A stretch of DNA of 35,468 bases from Burkholderiales bacterium (GTDB lineage: Bacteria; Pseudomonadota; Gammaproteobacteria; Burkholderiales; Burkholderiaceae_C). Below are positions 34,034 through 35,468 of the stretch, in pieces. The notes under the pieces are model-generated. The model searched no databases, was not told the DNA's origin, and saw only the letters and a program-made list of their open reading frames with translations. How positions within the stretch are numbered: position 1 is the stretch's first letter; each line of letters begins with the position of its first letter. The position numbers were made by a program, and so were the translations under genes. The DNA lies in NCBI GenBank assembly GCA_025360385.1, contig JANYCG010000199.1, positions 1 through 35,468 of the forward strand, written 5' to 3'.

Positions 34034-34551
34034 TGCGTTTGCAGAATTCACTCGCCAAGCTGTCGTCCAGCGGCCCGGCTTCGGCCGATCTGGATGCCGC
34101 TTTTGCGGCCTTGTCGGATCCGACACGCCGTGCCATCCTGGCGCGGTTGGCGCAGGGCGAGACGCGGGTAGGCGATTTGGTCAAACCGTTTGCAATCTCC
34201 GGCCCGGCCATTTCGCGGCATCTGCGCGTGCTTGAATCGGCCCGGCTGATTGAGCGCAAAGTCGATGCGCAGTGGCGCGTCTGCCGGCTCAATCCGCCGG
34301 GGCTGCAAGTGGCCAGCGATTGGCTCGCGCAGTACCGCGCCTACTGGGAAGATCGACTGGACCAGTTGGCTGCGGTGCTGGAGCAAGAGGTGGACTCGGC
34401 TGCAGGCAACCCTGGCCATCGGCCGAAAAATCTGTCGGTGACGCGACCCGCAGGCCGGCCCGCAGCCCGCCGTGCGATCCGATCCCCAGTCCGGCCCACC
34501 GTCCGACCGACAGATCAGGCTTTGCCCTCCAAAAAAAGGAAACCCCAATGA
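34033..34551 (+). CDS. ArsR-family transcriptional repressor with basic C-terminal tail
   Basis: The 172-residue protein has a winged helix-turn-helix over about residues 20-90 (FAALSDPTRRAILARLAQGE, then ISGPAISRHLRVLESARLIE). A C-terminal helix YRAYWEDRLDQLAAVLEQE is typical of the SdpR-like ArsR subgroup that pairs with SRPBCC/AHSA1 genes. The metal-binding ELCVCD motif of true ArsR is absent, so metal sensing is not expected. Residues 121-172 are an unusual Arg/Pro-rich, probably disordered tail ending SKKRKPQ. No ribosome site can exist upstream because the palindrome reaches the ATG, which fits leaderless translation. The stop overlaps the next start by 4 bases (ATGA). Confidence 0.88.
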   Translation: MRLQNSLAKLSSSGPASADLDAAFAALSDPTRRAILARLAQGETRVGDLVKPFAISGPAISRHLRVLESARLIERKVDAQWRVCRLNPPGLQVASDWLAQYRAYWEDRLDQLAAVLEQEVDSAAGNPGHRPKNLSVTRPAGRPAARRAIRSPVRPTVRPTDQALPSKKRKPQ

Positions 34552-35468
34552 CCAGCCCCGCCAGCTTCACCCTCACGCAGTCCCGCTTCATCCGTGCCCC
34601 GCGCGAGCGGGTGTACGACGCCTTCACCACGCAGGCGGGCATCGCCTCGTGGATGGGTGCGCGCGGCATGACGCCCCGTAACGCCGCCATGGACCCGCAG
34701 TTGGGCGGCCTTTGGCACGTGGACATGGTGGCGCGGGACGGCAGCACCTACAGCGTGGGCGGCAAGATGGTGCAGATGCAGCGGGCTGATTTTGTCGCCT
34801 ACACCTGGCGGTGGGAGGGCGACAACAGTCCCATGCCGAATGTCGAAACCTTGGTAGAGGTGGCGTTGGCTGACAAAGACGGCGGCACCCAGCTCGACAT
34901 GAGGCACAGCGGCTTCCCCATGGCACCCGCCCGCGACGGCCACCACCAGGGCTGGCGTTCCACGCTGAATCGCTTGAGTGACTACCTTGATCCGTCGGGC
35001 AGCGCAGGCACGGTCACGTTGCTGGGCAACCCCGCCGCCAGTTACACCCGCACGGCACGCATGGCGCTGGCGGAGAAAAACGTGGCTTACACCCTGCAGG
35101 TGTGCAAGCCCCATTCGCCGGAGGTGTTGGCGCTGCACCCGTTCGGTCGGATCCCGGCGATGCGCGACGGGGACATCGAGATTTGGGAGACCGCAGCCAT
35201 CCTGAACTACATCGACGAGTGTTTTGACACGGGCAATTCGCTGCGCCCCGGCAGCATCACGGAGCGCACCCGGGCCGTGCAATGGATCAGCGCCGTCAAC
35301 AGCCATTTGTATGACACCATGATCACGCGTTATTTGCTGCAGATTGTTTTTCCAAAAGGCGAGGGTGGCCAGCCCGACCGCCGCGTGATTGACATGGCGC
35401 TCAAAGAGATGCCCGCGCAACTTGCCGCGCTGGACAAAGCCTATGAGCGCAGCGACTATGTTGCGGGC
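34548..35468 (+). CDS. SRPBCC/AHSA1-glutathione S-transferase fusion protein (partial)
   Basis: The frame is open from ATG 34548 to the window end (307 codons, no stop). Residues 1 to about 148 are an AHSA1/SRPBCC domain, with N-terminal SRFIRAPRERVYDAFTTQAG and C-terminal GHHQGWRSTLNRLSDYLD. After a short linker, residues about 156-230 are a GST N-terminal thioredoxin-fold domain: NPAASYTRTARMALAEKNVA, cis-proline PFGRIPAM and the glutathione-binding IWETAAILNYIDE. The helical GST C-domain follows and is cut by the edge. AHSA1 genes often sit next to ArsR genes, but a GST fused in the same chain is unusual. A ribosome site AAAGGA sits 7-8 bases before the start, inside the ArsR tail, and the ATGA overlap indicates coupling. 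A role in handling hydrophobic or electrophilic compounds is inferred only. Confidence 0.88.
   Translation, partial: MTSPASFTLTQSRFIRAPRERVYDAFTTQAGIASWMGARGMTPRNAAMDPQLGGLWHVDMVARDGSTYSVGGKMVQMQRADFVAYTWRWEGDNSPMPNVETLVEVALADKDGGTQLDMRHSGFPMAPARDGHHQGWRSTLNRLSDYLDPSGSAGTVTLLGNPAASYTRTARMALAEKNVAYTLQVCKPHSPEVLALHPFGRIPAMRDGDIEIWETAAILNYIDECFDTGNSLRPGSITERTRAVQWISAVNSHLYDTMITRYLLQIVFPKGEGGQPDRRVIDMALKEMPAQLAALDKAYERSDYVAG

Noticed and set aside
34515-35420. 301-codon minus-strand open frame opposite the SRPBCC-GST gene
   Set aside because: The plus-strand frame has two recognisable domains and a ribosome site, while this one has none.

Overview
The window looks like a chromosomal, mostly housekeeping segment of a betaproteobacterium, most likely Comamonadaceae (Rhodoferax/Polaromonas-like). 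This rests on GC-rich coding sequence, gene orders typical of Burkholderiales (yqgE-ruvX-pyrR-pyrB-pyrX-plsC; rubredoxin next to pilG; dusB-fis-purH; ubiH-like gene with dsbC), a DUF4148-type exported protein, and short AT-rich palindromes at gene ends. No rRNA, CRISPR array, insertion sequence or prophage was seen. No stretch longer than 300 bases lacks a gene.

Region 1 (1-3953, minus strand) is a tightly packed pyrimidine operon: yqgE, ruvX, pyrR, pyrB, a dihydroorotase-like gene that has lost its metal ligands (pyrX), and the start of plsC. A CPD photolyase gene (3969-5525) diverges from yqgE only 15 bases away.

Region 2 (5622-15800, minus strand) is a type IV pilus chemosensory (Pil-Chp) operon: a short rubredoxin gene, pilG, pilH, pilI, pilJ and a giant chpA/pilL histidine kinase with three canonical phosphotransfer domains, a CheA-like core and a receiver. 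Opposite it run a divergent ThiD-like kinase, hemL and a glycine-zipper envelope protein (16005-19201).

Region 3 (19241-28436) holds purH, fis, dusB, ychF and an mARC/YcbX-like MOSC gene on the minus strand. A ubiquinone-type FAD hydroxylase, DsbC and an M61 peptidase follow on the plus strand.

Region 4 (28529-33061) is a partial phenylacetate catabolic block. It has paaK, paaI and paaG on the minus strand, with an enoyl-CoA hydratase gene divergent across a perfect TetR/PaaR-like palindrome, and then a LysR regulator.

Region 5 (33292-35468) has a DUF4148-type exported protein, a tandem repeat, a tRNA-CAT with its own promoter and terminator, and then the most unusual locus. This is an ArsR-family repressor gene whose start codon sits at the edge of a 36-bp perfect palindrome with a built-in promoter (probably leaderless). 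It overlaps by 4 bases a gene for a fused SRPBCC/AHSA1-glutathione S-transferase protein that runs off the window.
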